Shown here: positions 48,481 to 59,101 of the stretch, piece by piece | Position numbering within the stretch: the first letter of the stretch is position 1 | Layout: each line of letters begins with the position of its first letter | From: an uncultured Pelagibacteraceae bacterium | GTDB taxonomy: Bacteria > Pseudomonadota > Alphaproteobacteria > Pelagibacterales > Pelagibacteraceae | Assembly: GCA_902581605.1 (NCBI GenBank) | Contig: CACHPE010000006.1 | Coordinates: forward strand, 1 to 64,000 | Direction: 5' to 3' | Length of the DNA: 64,000 nt | The notes under the pieces: model-generated | Databases searched by the model: none | What the model was told of the DNA's origin: nothing | What the model saw: only the letters and a program-made list of their open reading frames with translations | Program-made: the position numbers and the translations under genes

Positions 48481-49944
48481 ATGGATAAAACATATTTTTT
48501 AACTCAATCAACCTCATTAATATTAGTTATCACAATTAGTTTAATATTTGCTTTCTTGGGAATTTTTCATTCTAAAAAATTTAAAGGAATTAATAATTAT
48601 TTAACTGCAAATAGAAACATTGGTTTATTTTCAATCACTACAAGTCTTGTAGCATCAGCTTTAGGAGCTTGGATTCTATTTGGTCCAGTTGCCGCCGCAA
48701 CATGGGGTGGAGTAGGTGCTGTTATTGGATATGCATTAGGCACAGCTTTTCCAATGATTTTCTTAATTTATTTTGGAAAAAAAATTAGAAATGAATTCCC
48801 AAAAGGGTCTTCTTTAGTTGAGTTTATGAGAAAGAAATTTAGCAAAAGCCTATTTAAGTTAATTTTGTTAATGACAATCTTTTATATGTTCATTTTTCTT
48901 TGTGCAGAAGTAACGGCGGTTGCTATATTAATCAATTATATATCTGGAACGGAGTTATGGATTACAGCGTTTATAGTTTTGGTAGCTACCTTAAGCTATA
49001 CTCTTTATGGTGGATTAAGAGCATCAATATTTACTGATACTATTCAAATGATTGTAATTGGTTTTTTGTTATCTATTTTAATTTTAATTATTAGTTCCTC
49101 TTCAGGAAATAATTTTTCTTTTTCTTTAATTCATGAGAAAAATCCTCAATTATTAAGTTTAAAATATATTCCAGGATATACTGCTGGATTAACTTTTTTT
49201 ATTGCAGTTGCAGCAACTAATTTATTTCATCAAGGAAATTGGCAAAGAGTATATGCAGCAAAAGATTATCAAACATTAAAAGGTGGTTTGGTAATTTCTT
49301 TCTTTATTATTGTTCCAATAGTTTTTTTAATGGGTTTTATTGGAATGGTTTCATTTTCAATGGATCCATCTGTTAGACCTGATTTAGGATTTTTTAGTTT
49401 ATTATTAAAAGATCAAACAGAAATTTTGTCCTTCTTGATCGTTATCCTTGGTCTCGCATTAACAATTTCGACCGTTGATACTTTGGTTAACGCTATCTCT
49501 AGTTTGTTTGTAGTTGATGGTAAAGCAACTTTTAACTTAGATAAAAAAACTAATTATTTAAAAATATCCAAATATTTCATTTTAATCTTGTCTGTAATTG
49601 CTTTTGGCGTTGCTTCAAAAGGATTTGATATTTTATATTTATTCTTACTTGCAGATTTATTTTGTTGTGCATTTGTAGTGACTGTTTTTTATAGTTTCTA
49701 CAATAAAGTAAATGAAAATACCGCTTATGTTTCAATTATAATTGGTCTAGTTGCTGGATTTTTAATGTTTCCATTTCCAGATTTTTCTAAAAGTTTATTA
49801 GTGGGAGTAATTTTTCCTAAAGATTTATTTTCACCTTTTATAGTTCAGTCTTTATTATTTTTATCTTTTTTAATTGCAACTTTCTTGCCAGTAATAATTT
49901 TGAAAATAAAATTTAGATGGAGGATTTTAAAGCTTCATAAATAA
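48481..49944 (+). CDS. thiV: Sodium:solute symporter family, putative thiamin-precursor transporter (ThiV-like)
   Basis: SSS-family TM protein (LTANRNIGLFSITTSLVASALGAWILFGP) directly downstream of TPP riboswitch. Confidence 0.82.
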   Translation: MDKTYFLTQSTSLILVITISLIFAFLGIFHSKKFKGINNYLTANRNIGLFSITTSLVASALGAWILFGPVAAATWGGVGAVIGYALGTAFPMIFLIYFGKKIRNEFPKGSSLVEFMRKKFSKSLFKLILLMTIFYMFIFLCAEVTAVAILINYISGTELWITAFIVLVATLSYTLYGGLRASIFTDTIQMIVIGFLLSILILIISSSSGNNFSFSLIHEKNPQLLSLKYIPGYTAGLTFFIAVAATNLFHQGNWQRVYAAKDYQTLKGGLVISFFIIVPIVFLMGFIGMVSFSMDPSVRPDLGFFSLLLKDQTEILSFLIVILGLALTISTVDTLVNAISSLFVVDGKATFNLDKKTNYLKISKYFILILSVIAFGVASKGFDILYLFLLADLFCCAFVVTVFYSFYNKVNENTAYVSIIIGLVAGFLMFPFPDFSKSLLVGVIFPKDLFSPFIVQSLLFLSFLIATFLPVIILKIKFRWRILKLHK

Positions 49945-50281
49945 GTTCTTTGGTGGTCTCACCAATACTTCTGTAAACTTCTTTATTATCCTTAAAAATT
50001 AAAAGTGTTGTTTGATATTGAACATTAAAAAATTGAGCAATTTCTTTATTTGTTACTTCAAAAGCAAAGTATTCCATATTATCAAAATCTTTTTTTGCTT
50101 TTTTTAATACTTCCATTTGACCTGCACATGATGAGCAATATTTTATCCATGAACTTACCACAACAACTTTTCCCTCTGATAAAGCTTTATCGAACAATTC
50201 TTTACTGTAAGTAGTTTCTTTTCCAGTTGCTTTGGTGCTAAATGTTAATACAAAACAGATAAATACTAAAAATTTTTTCAT
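49913..50281 (-). CDS. Thioredoxin-fold secreted protein
   Basis: Signal peptide; VVVSSWIKYCSSCAGQMEVLKKA (CxxC). Confidence 0.75.
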   Translation of the reverse strand: MKKFLVFICFVLTFSTKATGKETTYSKELFDKALSEGKVVVVSSWIKYCSSCAGQMEVLKKAKKDFDNMEYFAFEVTNKEIAQFFNVQYQTTLLIFKDNKEVYRSIGETTKELIYEALKSSI

Positions 50282-50348
50282 AACTAAATTCTAAAAATAT
50301 TAAAATTTATTGTAATGCCATAAATTGTCTCTATATATGCTTATCTAA

Positions 50349-51284
50349 ATGTCAAACGATCAAATAAACATAAATAACCTTTCAAAAGTATACGACAATG
50401 GTTTTGAAGCGTTAAAAAATATAAATCTTAATATTAAAAAAGGTGAAATTTTTGCAATGCTTGGACCAAATGGCGCAGGAAAAACAACTCTAATAAGTAT
50501 TATTTGTGGGATAGTAAGGCCATCTTCTGGAAAGGTTACAGTAGACGAATTTGATATAGTTGATGATTATAGAGAAACGAGGTCGAAAATTGGTTTAGTT
50601 CCACAAGAGCTTACTCTGGAACAATTTGAAACTGTATTTAATAACGTTTCCTATTCTAGAGGTTTGTACGGAAAGAAACCTGACGCAAAACATATTGAGA
50701 AAGTTTTAAAAGATTTAAGTTTATGGGATAAAAAAGATTTAAGACTTAGACAATTGTCTGGAGGAATGAAAAGAAGAGTTTTGATTGCAAAAGCATTGTC
50801 TCATGAACCAACTATTTTGTTTTTAGATGAACCAACTGCTGGAGTAGATGTTGAGTTAAGACAAGACATGTGGAAAGTTGTTGAGGGTTTAAGAAAAACT
50901 GGTGTTACAATAATTTTAACCACACACTACATAGAAGAAGCAGAGGCTATTGCGGATAGAGTGGGAGTTATCAATCAAGGAGAAATAATAGTTGTTGATG
51001 ATACAAAAGAATTATTAAAGAAAATGGGTCATAAGAAACTTACAGTAGACTTACAGGAAGAGGTCAAAGAAATACCAAGTAGTTTAGTAAAATATAATCT
51101 TGAGATTGGAAAAGATAAAATGTCTATTGATTATACTTACAATGTACAAGCAAAACAAACGGGTATTACAAATTTACTTCAAGATTTAAAAGATGCAGGA
51201 TTAAAACTTAAGGATCTAAAAACAGAACAGAGTACACTAGAAAAGATTTTTGTCAGTTTAGTAAAGGAAAATAATGAAATTTAA
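50349..51284 (+). CDS. ABC-2 type transporter ATP-binding protein
   Basis: [42 protein letters not shown]. Confidence 0.93.
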   Translation: MSNDQININNLSKVYDNGFEALKNINLNIKKGEIFAMLGPNGAGKTTLISIICGIVRPSSGKVTVDEFDIVDDYRETRSKIGLVPQELTLEQFETVFNNVSYSRGLYGKKPDAKHIEKVLKDLSLWDKKDLRLRQLSGGMKRRVLIAKALSHEPTILFLDEPTAGVDVELRQDMWKVVEGLRKTGVTIILTTHYIEEAEAIADRVGVINQGEIIVVDDTKELLKKMGHKKLTVDLQEEVKEIPSSLVKYNLEIGKDKMSIDYTYNVQAKQTGITNLLQDLKDAGLKLKDLKTEQSTLEKIFVSLVKENNEI

Positions 51285-52041
51285 TTATTACGCATTTAAA
51301 GCAATTTATCTTCATGAGATGGATAGATTTAGAAGAACATTGATGCAATCTTTATTATCACCAGTTTTATCTACCTCTTTATATTTTATAGTTTTTGGCT
51401 CAGTAATTGGAGGATATGTTGAAAACATTGATGGCATTAGTTATGGATCATACATCGTACCTGGTTTGTTGATGCTTACATTATTAACCCAATCAATAAG
51501 TAACACGTCTTTTGGTATTTTTTTTCCTAAATTTAATGGAACAATTTATGAAATTTTAGCTGCACCGATTTCAACTTTAGAAATAGTTCTTGCATTTGTT
51601 GGTGCAGGAGCAACCAAAACATTAATTGTAGGTTGTATGATATTTATCACTTCAACTTTTTTTGTTGAAGTTGAAGTAAAATTTCCAATATTAATGATTT
51701 TTCTTTTGATATTAGTTTCATTTACTTTTGCATTATTTGGTTTTTTAATTGGATTGATGAGTTCTAATTTCGAACAAATGTCAATCATTCCTACACTTGT
51801 TATAACTCCGATGGTTTTTTTAGGTGGAAGCTTATACTCTTTAGACATGCTTCCAGAGTTTTGGCAAATAGTTACATATTTTAATCCAGTAGTATATTTG
51901 ATCAATGGATTGAGATTTTCATTTTATGGAGTATCAGATTTTAATATATGGATAAGTGTTGGTTTAATGTTAAGCTTTTTGATTATTTGTATAGTGATTG
52001 TAACAAGTCTTCTTAAAAAAGGTTATAATATAAAAGCATAA
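51274..52041 (+). CDS. ABC-2 type transporter permease
   Basis: 255 aa, six TM-like segments, overlaps ATPase gene. Confidence 0.9.
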   Translation: MKFNYYAFKAIYLHEMDRFRRTLMQSLLSPVLSTSLYFIVFGSVIGGYVENIDGISYGSYIVPGLLMLTLLTQSISNTSFGIFFPKFNGTIYEILAAPISTLEIVLAFVGAGATKTLIVGCMIFITSTFFVEVEVKFPILMIFLLILVSFTFALFGFLIGLMSSNFEQMSIIPTLVITPMVFLGGSLYSLDMLPEFWQIVTYFNPVVYLINGLRFSFYGVSDFNIWISVGLMLSFLIICIVIVTSLLKKGYNIKA

Positions 52042-52044
52042 ATA

Positions 52045-52209
52045 ATGATTAAATATATTCTTCCAGCTATTATTATTTTTTTGATTGTTTTGTTCTGGGA
52101 GAAAATTACTGAATTTGTAGAAAAAAAATTCAATATTAAACTCAATTATATTGTCGTTAGCTCCATTATTGCTGCAATAGCGATCATTCTTTTGCTCCTA
52201 AATTACTGA
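52045..52209 (+). CDS. Small membrane protein, 54 aa (MIKYILPAIIIFLIVLFWEKITEFVEKKFNIKLNYIVVSSIIAAIAIILLLLNY); not in supplied ORF track
   Basis: Intact frame filling the gap between 52041 and 52215, two hydrophobic segments. Confidence 0.6.
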   Translation: MIKYILPAIIIFLIVLFWEKITEFVEKKFNIKLNYIVVSSIIAAIAIILLLLNY

Positions 52210-52214
52210 GATTT

Positions 52215-52484
52215 ATGATCACTTTGGAGGTTTCTAATTTTGAAATTGAGGAAACTGAGGGTGTTTTTACTTTTAAAAATGAAAATACAACAATAGGCTT
52301 TGTTAGATTTAATGAGAAAGGTGAGGTAGAGTATATTTTTGTTAATCCAATTTTTAGAAAACAAGGGTTAGCAACTAAATTATTACGATTAGTAAAACAA
52401 AAAACTGGAAAAGAAATAATACTTCAGGAACCAATCAGCCCTTTAGGATCGAAATTATTAAACTCATTAAATAAATGGAAATAA
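52215..52484 (+). CDS. GNAT-like N-acetyltransferase, short
   Basis: IFVNPIFRKQGLATKLLRLV acetyl-CoA binding-like motif. Confidence 0.7.
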   Translation: MITLEVSNFEIEETEGVFTFKNENTTIGFVRFNEKGEVEYIFVNPIFRKQGLATKLLRLVKQKTGKEIILQEPISPLGSKLLNSLNKWK

Positions 52485-53221
52485 ACTTATTATTTTTTTT
52501 TACAGTTGTTCCAGCCATAATTTTATACGGAATTGCAAAATCAGGCCTAGGTGGATCCATGACTTTAATTTCTGTTCCGTTAATGACAATAGTGATGCCA
52601 CTAAATCAAGCTTTAGGAATTATTTTACCAATTTTAATATTTTCAGATTTTATTGCTGTTTATAAATATAGAAAAGAATTTGACTTAGGAACTTTAAAAT
52701 TAATGTTTCCATTTGCAGGTATCGGTATAATTATTGGATCTTTAACTTTTTCATATTTTTCAGAGGAATTGCTAAAATTTATTATTGGAGTTATGGGCTT
52801 CTTATTTGCTGGTCATTACTTTTTTTTTAAAAAAAACAAAGAAAAAAAATCAGAAAAAAACTTTTTTAAAGGTGGTGCTTGCTCGGTTGTAGCAGGATTT
52901 ACAAGTTTTTGTGTACATGCGGGAGGGACACCAACTAGTTTATACTTACTTCCACTTAGAATGAAAAAAGAAATTTATGTAGGTACAAGAATATTTTTTT
53001 TTACTTTTGTAAATTTAATTAAACTTCCGTTGTATATTAGTTTATCTATGACAAATATTGAGTCTTTTAAACAGTCAGTAATATTGTTTCCAGTTGCATT
53101 ACTTGGAATATTAATTGGATATCAATTACTTAAAATTATAGAGGAAAAATTATTTTATAATATTTTATACGCTTTAATTTTTGTTACTAGTGCAAAACTT
53201 TTGTATGATTATCTGGTATGA
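52475..53221 (+). CDS. TauE/SafE-family membrane permease
   Basis: YGIAKSGLGGSMTLISVPLM, 248 aa TM protein. Confidence 0.8.
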   Translation: MEINLLFFFTVVPAIILYGIAKSGLGGSMTLISVPLMTIVMPLNQALGIILPILIFSDFIAVYKYRKEFDLGTLKLMFPFAGIGIIIGSLTFSYFSEELLKFIIGVMGFLFAGHYFFFKKNKEKKSEKNFFKGGACSVVAGFTSFCVHAGGTPTSLYLLPLRMKKEIYVGTRIFFFTFVNLIKLPLYISLSMTNIESFKQSVILFPVALLGILIGYQLLKIIEEKLFYNILYALIFVTSAKLLYDYLV

Positions 53222-53275
53222 TTTAATAACACATTAAAAATTTAAAATAGATGTTAAATAATAATTATTATTAAT

Positions 53276-53830
53276 ATGAAAAAAAAATTTAATCCAAGAA
53301 TTAAAGCTAGATTAAGAAAAAATAGACAGGTTTTAAGTAAAAATATTGATAATTTTTTTGCGTGGGTTAAAGGTGCAAAACTTGTTGAGCTTAAAGAATG
53401 TAATCCAGAAGAGGATCCTGTAAGACCAGAATTGGATAATAAGTTTAGAACAGGATATGGAAGAAAAATTTTTGGTGTTGAATATCAAGGAGAAATTCAT
53501 GCCGTAATGTGTTTTGCTTATACAAATGAAATTCCAAAAAGTGTTGAAGAGTTAGAAAAACTTAGTACTGACGCATTTCTACAAACTGCTATGAGAGATC
53601 AAGCTGGTGGTCAAATAGCAATTGCTTACACTGTATGGTCTAAAAAAAAGGGTGGAGGAAAATTAATAGTAAAAGAAGTATTCAAAAAAATTAAAAAATC
53701 TAATCATTTAAATAGATTAGTAACCCTTTCACCTCTAACAGAAATGGCAACAAATTTTCATGAGAGAAATGGCGCTAAATTAATTCAAATTAATGAAACT
53801 ACACAAAATTTTGAATATAAAGTTATGTAA
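53276..53830 (+). CDS. Conserved hypothetical protein, GNAT-like
   Basis: ORF with IAIAYTVWSKKKGGGKLIVKEVFKKIK and TNFHERNGAKLI; fold assignment tentative. Confidence 0.6.
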   Translation: MKKKFNPRIKARLRKNRQVLSKNIDNFFAWVKGAKLVELKECNPEEDPVRPELDNKFRTGYGRKIFGVEYQGEIHAVMCFAYTNEIPKSVEELEKLSTDAFLQTAMRDQAGGQIAIAYTVWSKKKGGGKLIVKEVFKKIKKSNHLNRLVTLSPLTEMATNFHERNGAKLIQINETTQNFEYKVM

Positions 53831-53832
53831 CA

Positions 53833-54399
53833 ATGAAAATTATTAAACTTTATCTTATAGTATTTTGTAATTTATTTATTTTATCTTATTCTGCAGTTAT
53901 GGCTTACGAAGAAGCAAATTATGAAGTTGTCTTTAAAAATGAAATTTATGAGATTAGAAAATATTCTGATCGTTTAGCAGTTGAAACTATGACATCTGGA
54001 ATAGACAGTAATTTTAGAAAGTTATTTAATTATATTTCAGGTAGAAACGATACCCAAGAGAAAATTAAAATGACTACCCCAGTTACTCAAGTTGAAAAAA
54101 ATGGAAATATGAGCATGCAATTTTACTTACCCTCTAAATTTAATTCAGAAAATGCACCAAATCCCAGTAGGGAAGATGTTAAAGTAGTTAATATCGAAGG
54201 AGGATACTACGCGGTGCTGAGATATTCTGGACGAGCGTCAGATGGAAACTTTCTTAAGCATAAAGAAATTTTAGAAAAAGAGTTACAAAAAAATAATATA
54301 AAAATTATAAGCCCACCAATTAGAGCAACCTATGATAGCCCATTTACTCTTCCAATGAATAGAAGAAATGAGTCTATGTTTAAAGTGGAACTAAATTGA
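53833..54399 (+). CDS. SOUL heme-binding family protein
   Basis: YEVVFKNEIYEIRKYSDRLAVET, KIKMTTPVTQ, YDSPFTLPMNRRNE. Confidence 0.9.
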   Translation: MKIIKLYLIVFCNLFILSYSAVMAYEEANYEVVFKNEIYEIRKYSDRLAVETMTSGIDSNFRKLFNYISGRNDTQEKIKMTTPVTQVEKNGNMSMQFYLPSKFNSENAPNPSREDVKVVNIEGGYYAVLRYSGRASDGNFLKHKEILEKELQKNNIKIISPPIRATYDSPFTLPMNRRNESMFKVELN

Positions 54400-54812
54400 A
54401 GAAATCAAAATTTAAAGCAATGGTGTTGTCTTGTATGGATCCAAGATTTCAACATTTAGTTCACAATCATTTAAAGAAAAAAAAATTAACAGGAAAATAC
54501 AGTGCTTTTACAATTGCAGGTGCAGCGGTTGGGATTACACATAATAAATTCAAAAAATGGCATAAAACATTTTATGACAATTTAGCAACCTCTATTCAAT
54601 TGCATAAAATAGAAAAATTAATTGTCATTAATCATACAGATTGTGGTGCTGCCAAAATTGTAAATGGAAAAAAGGAATTTAGTCTAGCGAATGAAAAAAA
54701 AATTCATAGAGAGTCGTTCTCAAAAATTAAAAAAAAAATAAAAAAAAGATATCCAAAATTGAAAGTAGAATTAAATTTAATTTCTTTGGATAGTAAAATT
54801 ACTAAATTTTAA
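54396..54812 (+). CDS. Short beta-carbonic-anhydrase-like protein (TTG start)
   Basis: VLSCMDPRFQ (CxDxR), AGAAVGI, VINHTDCGAAK (HxxC). Confidence 0.75.
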   Translation: MKKSKFKAMVLSCMDPRFQHLVHNHLKKKKLTGKYSAFTIAGAAVGITHNKFKKWHKTFYDNLATSIQLHKIEKLIVINHTDCGAAKIVNGKKEFSLANEKKIHRESFSKIKKKIKKRYPKLKVELNLISLDSKITKF

Positions 54813-57347
54813 TTATTGATTTCTTATTAAAGGATAAACTTTAGGATTTAGATATTTTAGGTTTGTTAGCAATATTAAAATTAAAGTAACAAAGCCAATT
54901 GAAAATCCTAAATAAATTAAAACTTTAAAGTCAAACATCCAAACTAGCTCAAAAATATTTTCCATAATAAATTTTGAACCAATCACTGCAAAGAATATTG
55001 CAATTAAAATTACAGATTTAAAAATAATTATGAATTCAATTAGTGATGAAAAAACAATTTGTTTTTTTGAAAAACCCAAAATTTTAAAGACTAAATTTTG
55101 ATATTCTTTTACTTTCCCTTGAACCATAATTGCACTCGAAATTACAATTAAACCAATAATAATAGTAACTGCTGAAATTAAAGTAACTGCAATAAATACT
55201 TTATTTAAAACAGCTGTAACTTTAGATAAATAATCTGCAATTTTTATCATTGATAAACTTGGCATGATTTCAAGCATTTCAGTTTCATCAAATTTATTTG
55301 AATTAAATTTTGCAGTGGCTAAATATTCATGCGGAATATTTTTTGCAAATTGAGGATTAAATAACATTGCAAAATTGATGCTTAAATCTCGATAATCTAC
55401 TGCTCTAAAATTAATGACCTTTCCTTCAATTTCACGTCCATAAACATTTAAAGTAAAAATATCACCTAACTGAATGTTAAAATCTTTAGCAACTTTTGCA
55501 TCTAGAGATATTTGAAGTTGATCAGGATTTGATAAATCCCACCATTTACCTTCTAAAATTTGATTATCTTCAGGTATATTTTTTACCCATGAAGATCTTC
55601 GTTCGCTACCAATTACCCAGTAACTATCATTATCTGGTTTAATATAAGTGTTAGGATCCACACCATTAATTTTTACAATTCCAGAGGATACCATTGGCAC
55701 AATTTCTATAGATGCATTTGGATCCATATTTAAAATACCTTGTTCAAATTTTCCTCTTTCACCTTTTTGAATACCGACAAAGAAATAATCAGGTGCAATA
55801 TCAGGAATAGATTTTGCAATTTCTCTTTGAAAATTTGTACCAACTAAAGCTAATGTTAATAACAAAGTAACCCCTAAGCCAAGAGACATTACTGTAATGG
55901 GAGTTATACTTTTTGTTTGGGTAATATTTTTGATTGAAACTTTTAAAGAAATTATTGGACTAGATTTGAATTTTTTTAGGAAAAAAATGATTAATTTTGA
56001 AAGTAAGAAAAATACAATTAAACAAATAAAAAAAGCAGCAAAGTAACCCAAGCTATAAGAAGGTTGTTCAGACCCAATTGTGAATAATATAATTAAGATA
56101 GATAACAAAACAAAGCTTAGAATAACTGATCTCTTAGAATAATAAAATTGGAGGTTTTGAAATACGTTTCTAAATAAATTGGACGCTTTAACTTGATCAA
56201 TAGAACTGATTGTTGGAATAGAAAAAATTATCAGTACCAATAATCCTACTAAAAATATTTTAAAAAAATTAAGTAACGAAAATACTGGATAAACATTCAA
56301 TCCCAACCCATCAGATAAATATTTATCTGCTATTGGGACAATTAAAAAACTCGATCCATAAGCAACAACAGTGATGATAAGTAAAAGTATAAATAACTGC
56401 AGATAATATAGTGTTTTAATATTGCCTGAATAAAAGCCAACTGCTTTTCTTACAGCTATCGACATGTTGTTTTGATTAATAAAAGAAAGCAGAGTATTTG
56501 CTATTCCAATGCCCGCTATCAACATTGCACTTATAGATACAAGAGATAAAAATTGAGAAAAATTATTAATTATTCTTTTTATTCCACTTGCAGAATTTTC
56601 GGGATATCTAAGTTTAACTTTTAGATCGTCTTTAAAGATTTCTTCAATTCGTTGTTCAATTTCCTCTGGCTTATCATTTTCATTAAACTTTACTTTGTAT
56701 TCATAGTTTAAAAAGCTTCCAATTCCGTTTAGTTTTAAAATTTCTAAGGTTTGTTTTCCTGCTAAAGCCCAATCACCAAATGCAACAAATCCACTTACAT
56801 CTGGAACCGATTTAATAATTCCAATTATTTTAAAATTTTGATCTTGTACTTTTACTAATTCGTTAATTTTAATATTTAGGGTTTTTGATAAACTTTCATT
56901 GATAAGTATAGTATTAGGTTCTCTTTGCATTCTTTCATAAGCACCAATTGGCTCATACACAACATTTCCATATAAAGGATATTTTTCATCTACAGTTTTA
57001 ATTCTAGTAAATAATGATTTATTTTTATCTCTGCCAGTAGTTGAAAGCATAGTGCTGAACTCAATCATTTGAGAAACAGTTGCAAATTCTTTTACTTTGT
57101 TAACTAGATCTAAATTCCCCTCGTTACGATTGTAATCAATTTCTAAATCTCCACCCAAAAGAGCTTTGGCATTATCATTTAGTTCTTTTTTAAGACTATC
57201 TTCAATTGTGAAAATAGCACTTAAGATAAATAAACTTATAAAGAGTGTAACAATGATGCTGGAAATTTTATGATAATTTCTGCTTAAGTCTTTTAAAGCA
57301 TATTTAAAAATCAAACTAAATTCTGAAGGATTATTTAATTTTTCCAT
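54813..57347 (-). CDS. FtsX-like ABC transporter permease (YbbP type)
   Basis: 844 aa, two FtsX-like domains, adjacent to YbbA-type ATPase. Confidence 0.88.
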   Translation of the reverse strand: MEKLNNPSEFSLIFKYALKDLSRNYHKISSIIVTLFISLFILSAIFTIEDSLKKELNDNAKALLGGDLEIDYNRNEGNLDLVNKVKEFATVSQMIEFSTMLSTTGRDKNKSLFTRIKTVDEKYPLYGNVVYEPIGAYERMQREPNTILINESLSKTLNIKINELVKVQDQNFKIIGIIKSVPDVSGFVAFGDWALAGKQTLEILKLNGIGSFLNYEYKVKFNENDKPEEIEQRIEEIFKDDLKVKLRYPENSASGIKRIINNFSQFLSLVSISAMLIAGIGIANTLLSFINQNNMSIAVRKAVGFYSGNIKTLYYLQLFILLLIITVVAYGSSFLIVPIADKYLSDGLGLNVYPVFSLLNFFKIFLVGLLVLIIFSIPTISSIDQVKASNLFRNVFQNLQFYYSKRSVILSFVLLSILIILFTIGSEQPSYSLGYFAAFFICLIVFFLLSKLIIFFLKKFKSSPIISLKVSIKNITQTKSITPITVMSLGLGVTLLLTLALVGTNFQREIAKSIPDIAPDYFFVGIQKGERGKFEQGILNMDPNASIEIVPMVSSGIVKINGVDPNTYIKPDNDSYWVIGSERRSSWVKNIPEDNQILEGKWWDLSNPDQLQISLDAKVAKDFNIQLGDIFTLNVYGREIEGKVINFRAVDYRDLSINFAMLFNPQFAKNIPHEYLATAKFNSNKFDETEMLEIMPSLSMIKIADYLSKVTAVLNKVFIAVTLISAVTIIIGLIVISSAIMVQGKVKEYQNLVFKILGFSKKQIVFSSLIEFIIIFKSVILIAIFFAVIGSKFIMENIFELVWMFDFKVLIYLGFSIGFVTLILILLTNLKYLNPKVYPLIRNQ

Positions 57348-57996
57348 CTTTAATCTTTATTTTTTTTTTTGCTTTGTCAGCAAGTTTAGGGTCATGAGTT
57401 ACCATGATTAAAGAAGAACTTTCTTCTTTGACGTACTTAAATAAAATATTTGCAATCATGATAGAATTTTCAGTATCTAAGTTTCCTGTTGGTTCATCAG
57501 CTAAGATTAATTCAGGCTTCATCGCAATTGCTCTAGCGATAGCAACCCTTTGTTGTTCACCACCTGATAATTGACTTGGAAGGTTATTAAAACGATGCTT
57601 TAAACCAAAACGATCTAATAAAATTTTTGCTTCTTTTTCTGGATTTTTAAAATTATTAAGTTCAAGAGTTAAAGCAACATTTTCAATTGCTGTGTAATTA
57701 GGAATTAAATAAAAAGACTGAAATATTATTCCAATATTTTTCTTTCTTATCTCAGATACTTCGTCTTCACCAAGGCCTGTTATGTCTCGATCATTAAAAA
57801 TTATTTTACCAGAAGTTGGTTTTTCTAAGCCTCCAATTAACATTATTAAACTTGTTTTTCCTGAGCCACTTTCTCCAACTACTGAAACAGTTTCTTTTTT
57901 CTTAATATTTAAATCAATATTTTTCAAAACACTGATAGTATCTTTACCAGTTTGGTATTTGAGATTTATTTTTTTTAATTTAAGAAGAGTACTCAT
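57331..57996 (-). CDS. ABC transporter ATP-binding protein (YbbA/LolD type); start likely MSTLLKLKK at 57996
   Basis: GESGSGKTSLIMLIGGLEKP, LSGGEQQRVAIARAIAMKP. Confidence 0.92.
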   Translation of the reverse strand: MSTLLKLKKINLKYQTGKDTISVLKNIDLNIKKKETVSVVGESGSGKTSLIMLIGGLEKPTSGKIIFNDRDITGLGEDEVSEIRKKNIGIIFQSFYLIPNYTAIENVALTLELNNFKNPEKEAKILLDRFGLKHRFNNLPSQLSGGEQQRVAIARAIAMKPELILADEPTGNLDTENSIMIANILFKYVKEESSSLIMVTHDPKLADKAKKKIKIKDGKIK

Positions 57997-58609
57997 GAAC
58001 AAAAGTTTATTTACAAAAATTTTGATAATCTTTCTAGTGCACATAAACGCAAGTGCAATAGAAAAGGTAGTTTTATTTGGTGATAGTTTGATGGCTGGTT
58101 ATGGATTACCTAAAGAACAGCATTTATCAATAGTTTTAGAAAACAATCTTAAGCAGGCTGGGTTAAATATTAAAGTCATTAATGGAAGTGTGTCTGGTAG
58201 CACGTCATCAGGTGGACTAAATAGAGCTGAATGGAGTTTATCAGAGCCAGGTATTGATTTAATTATTTTAGGGTTAGGTGCTAATGATATGCTTAGAGGA
58301 ATACAACCAGAGGAAACAGAAAAAAATTTAGAACAAATAATAAAAGTTGCTCAAAATAAAAAAATTAAAATTATTTTAGCGGGAATGATGGCACCAGATA
58401 CTCATGGGGAAAAATATAAAAAAAATTTTGATGCTATTTATCCAAAGTTATCAAAAAAATATAATTTAGCGTTGATCCCATTTCTTCTTGAAGGTGTGGC
58501 ACTTAATCCAAGTTTGAATCAACAAGACGGTATACACCCCAACAAAGATGGAACAATAAAAGTAAGTGAAACAATAAAAAAAAGTATTATTAATATAATA
58601 ATTAAATGA
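57995..58609 (+). CDS. TesA-like SGNH esterase/lysophospholipase
   Basis: Signal peptide; VVLFGDSLMAGYGLP, GANDMLRGIQP, DGIHPNKDG. Confidence 0.93.
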   Translation: MNKSLFTKILIIFLVHINASAIEKVVLFGDSLMAGYGLPKEQHLSIVLENNLKQAGLNIKVINGSVSGSTSSGGLNRAEWSLSEPGIDLIILGLGANDMLRGIQPEETEKNLEQIIKVAQNKKIKIILAGMMAPDTHGEKYKKNFDAIYPKLSKKYNLALIPFLLEGVALNPSLNQQDGIHPNKDGTIKVSETIKKSIINIIIK

Positions 58610-59061
58610 AAATCTTTCTATCAATATTTAGCTTATTATGTTTTTTGAGTTTTGCTCAAGCTCAAAATACGAACGTAACCATTAACTCAGATTTAAATCT
58701 TAAGTGTACGTTTGAAAAAGTAATTTTAAAAAATCCAGATCACAATTTTGAAACATTTTCTAATGAACAAGTGAATAGAGCAGATATTAATAAGTTAATA
58801 ATCGTTTCTAAAACTCCTAATACTTTAAAGGTAAAAAATTTATCTAAATTTATTGATAAAATTGACCTAGAAGTTAAAATTTCTAATAAAGATATTGTTT
58901 TAATCCAGGCATTTGATGAGAAGAGAAATTACTCAGAATCTGCAGTTTTTACCAAAAAAACTGGAGAACTTATTCATGAAATCACAACCAATATAAAACA
59001 AGAAGAAAAAGAAAAAGATATTTCTTTTTATAGTTGTAAAAATAATAATAAAGACACTTAA
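58606..59061 (+). CDS. Secreted hypothetical protein
   Basis: ORF with signal peptide, overlaps previous stop. Confidence 0.65.
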   Translation: MKIFLSIFSLLCFLSFAQAQNTNVTINSDLNLKCTFEKVILKNPDHNFETFSNEQVNRADINKLIIVSKTPNTLKVKNLSKFIDKIDLEVKISNKDIVLIQAFDEKRNYSESAVFTKKTGELIHEITTNIKQEEKEKDISFYSCKNNNKDT

Positions 59062-59101
59062 AACCAACGACTCTAATTCTAATATTTGATAATATTTAAT
59101 T

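Noticed and set aside
51546-51905. 119-aa minus-strand ORF
   Set aside because: Antisense to the ABC-2 permease; shadow ORF
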